Below, piece after piece: positions 62,468 to 64,000 of a DNA stretch of 64,000 nt. Within the stretch, counting starts at the first letter, position 1, and the number at the start of each line of letters is the position of its first letter. Made by a program: the position numbers and the translations under genes. The notes beneath the pieces were generated by a model. The model ran no database searches. It worked only from the letters and a program-made list of their open reading frames with translations, and was not told the DNA's origin. This stretch comes from Bacillota bacterium (GTDB lineage: Bacteria > Bacillota_I > Bacilli_A > Erysipelotrichales > Erysipelotrichaceae), in assembly GCA_023426935.1 (NCBI GenBank), contig JAEZBR010000070.1, positions 3,803 to 67,802 on the forward strand, written 5' to 3'.

Positions 62468-64000
62468 ATGAAAAATTACTTTAAAAAACTATTATCAATA
62501 TATAAGATTCCCAACATAATCACCGAAGGAATTATTATTGGGTTTGTTATTTCGTTAGTGGATTCATTGAATTTACTTTCGCTAGTATTACAAAAAAATA
62601 GTTATTTTTTTGTAATACTCATTGTGATAGTAGTTGTTATAAAATTTGCTTCAAAAGATAATTTTAATAAGATTAAATCAAAAAGCATTAATATAGTTGA
62701 TAGATTATTATCAACGTCAATCTTTGCAAGTATTGTTATATATGCGTATCAACTATTTTTTGATTTTAGTATATATAAATTCATACTGTTAATAGTTTTA
62801 AGTGTGATGCAAATTGTATTATTAGTCATTAGGTTCAAATACTGTTATTCAAATAATAATAATCAAGAATGTAATATATTAGATCTTAGGACTCTTTGTA
62901 GTAAACCAATTGAATTGGAAGATAAAAAATACATTTTACTGGATGATGATGATGTTGATTACGATTTACTTGGTAGAGAGGACACTATAAATCAGCTATA
63001 CAATGCTATAACTTGTTGTAATCCTCAAAACAAATTTACTATAGGTTTAAATGGTGTATGGGGTAGTGGTAAAACTACAATAATCAATAATGTTTTAAGA
63101 CAGATTAAAGACAATAGTTTATCAAATAATTTTACCATTGTTAAATTTGACCTGTGGAAGTACAATGACGAGCAAACTGTGTTGAGAGCTTTTTTGTCGG
63201 AAATTTTAAAACAAATTAATTACAGTTTCAGTGTAGAAAACTATATGCCATTAATACAAGATGCTATTAATGTTGTATTTGGGAAAAGCATTACAAATAT
63301 AAGCAGTTATATCTATGATGAAATTAGAGGCTTAAAAAATGATGACACCGTCACTAACATAGTAAACAATTATCTAGAAAGTAATAATAGAAAATTAATA
63401 GTAATAATAGACAATTTGGATAGAGCAGATTCTAATGTTGCATTATTTATGATTAAGTGTATTGAATCAATAACAAATTTTCATAGAACAATTAATATTT
63501 TGTTATATGACGAAAATTTAATAAACAAAATGCTGAATAAAAAGTTTAATTCTGATAGTAAGTATATGGATAAAATTGTTCAACTAAAAATTAATGTACC
63601 AATGACAGATAATAATTCCATCAATAATCTTAAAGAGAAAGCAATTAATAATTTGTTATATAAAGGTGAGAAATGCATGTATTATATTAATGATGAACAA
63701 TATAGTTTTGAAAATATTCGGGAACTTAAACTTTATATAAATTCGATTCTAGTGGCAAATATAATTACTGACTCATTACTTAATAAAAAAGACAGTTCTA
63801 GTTTGCAATACATTAGATCAGTTTGTCCTAAGTTGTATTATGAAATATGGAATAATGAAAAATACTTTGTTTCGTATGATAGAAAATACAATGAAAAAAC
63901 GATAACATTTAACTATGAGACTCTAGATAAAGAGGCAACACAGTATTTTGAATTACTATTTAAAAACGGTGAGTTTAAAAGATGTTTAAAAGTATTAGAA
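62468..64000 (+). CDS. KAP-family P-loop NTPase with N-terminal membrane helices (partial)
   Basis: A reading frame from ATG 62468 stays open to the window end (511 codons). Four hydrophobic segments occur within the first 125 residues (for example IITEGIIIGFVISLVDS and FILLIVLSVMQIVLLVIRF). Walker A is GVWGSGKTTIINNVL near 196-204, followed by the KAP signature FDLWKYNDEQTVLRAFLSEI; Walker B is LIVIIDNLDRADSNVA near 310-320, which carries the KAP-type acidic centre. KAP NTPases resemble phage-exclusion (PifA) proteins and other defence factors, often membrane-bound. The gene is very AT-rich compared with the operon before it and has no clear ribosome binding site. The C-terminal effector part is off-window. 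Confidence 0.8.
   Translation, partial: MKNYFKKLLSIYKIPNIITEGIIIGFVISLVDSLNLLSLVLQKNSYFFVILIVIVVVIKFASKDNFNKIKSKSINIVDRLLSTSIFASIVIYAYQLFFDFSIYKFILLIVLSVMQIVLLVIRFKYCYSNNNNQECNILDLRTLCSKPIELEDKKYILLDDDDVDYDLLGREDTINQLYNAITCCNPQNKFTIGLNGVWGSGKTTIINNVLRQIKDNSLSNNFTIVKFDLWKYNDEQTVLRAFLSEILKQINYSFSVENYMPLIQDAINVVFGKSITNISSYIYDEIRGLKNDDTVTNIVNNYLESNNRKLIVIIDNLDRADSNVALFMIKCIESITNFHRTINILLYDENLINKMLNKKFNSDSKYMDKIVQLKINVPMTDNNSINNLKEKAINNLLYKGEKCMYYINDEQYSFENIRELKLYINSILVANIITDSLLNKKDSSSLQYIRSVCPKLYYEIWNNEKYFVSYDRKYNEKTITFNYETLDKEATQYFELLFKNGEFKRCLKVLE

Overview
This window looks like a chromosomal segment from a low-GC Gram-positive (Bacillota) bacterium, probably an anaerobic or microaerophilic gut or oral lineage. 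I lean towards Erysipelotrichia/Clostridia-like, but that assignment is inference. The evidence is a SUF operon in the Firmicutes order sufC-D-S-U-B, groESL under two CIRCE-type operators with a sigma-A promoter, a BceRSAB-type two-component/ABC module, PrsA-like foldases, an A-type flavodiiron protein, and strong AGGAGG-type ribosome binding sites.

Layout. 1-1090: a cut HipA-type kinase and a dead kptA gene. 1095-22340: mostly housekeeping. This holds nagA, a membrane protein, a HAD phosphatase, an operon running hydrolase / FakA-like domain / acylphosphatase / bceRSAB, a sugar kinase, a flavodiiron protein, a glutaredoxin-like protein, an esterase, a DUF4097 protein, a HIT protein, two PrsA-like proteins and sufCDSUB. 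22380-26985: an AT-rich island with a lactococcin-972-type export locus (split membrane protein, ABC ATPase, secreted peptide) facing a frameshifted membrane-anchored Xre regulator and a second secreted protein. 27060-29110: groES-groEL. 29120-31493: an AT-rich AbiE toxin-antitoxin pair followed by a dead DUF4143-type ATPase. 31522-51986: core again, with radical SAM, HAD, PIN-like, tRNA-Thr, M20 peptidase, an ArsR/P-type ATPase metal efflux operon, an AlaR/AlaT-like pair, a phospholipase C-like protein, an envelope glycoconjugate cluster (GT-C, OpgB-like phosphoglycerol transferase, TrhA, later another GT-C and a GT2), a DUF1836 regulator, an M18 aminopeptidase and a SWIM-SNF2 helicase. 52000-57960: an AT-rich island with two DUF4143-type ATPases around a superfamily 1 helicase-nuclease fusion; each ATPase has direct repeats in its promoter. 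58161-62376: an operon for a secreted papain-like protease, a Gly/Ser-rich membrane protein and a lipoprotein. 62468-end: a KAP-type P-loop NTPase with four membrane helices, cut by the window end.

The overall pattern is a stable core backbone interrupted by four or five AT-rich accessory loci carrying toxin-antitoxin, bacteriocin-like and putative defence genes, several of them decayed. The best candidates for something undescribed are the lactococcin-972-like locus with its palindromic divergent promoter, the repeat-controlled ATPase/helicase-nuclease island, and the protease-membrane-lipoprotein operon. All functional names rest on reading motifs by eye; no database search was run.
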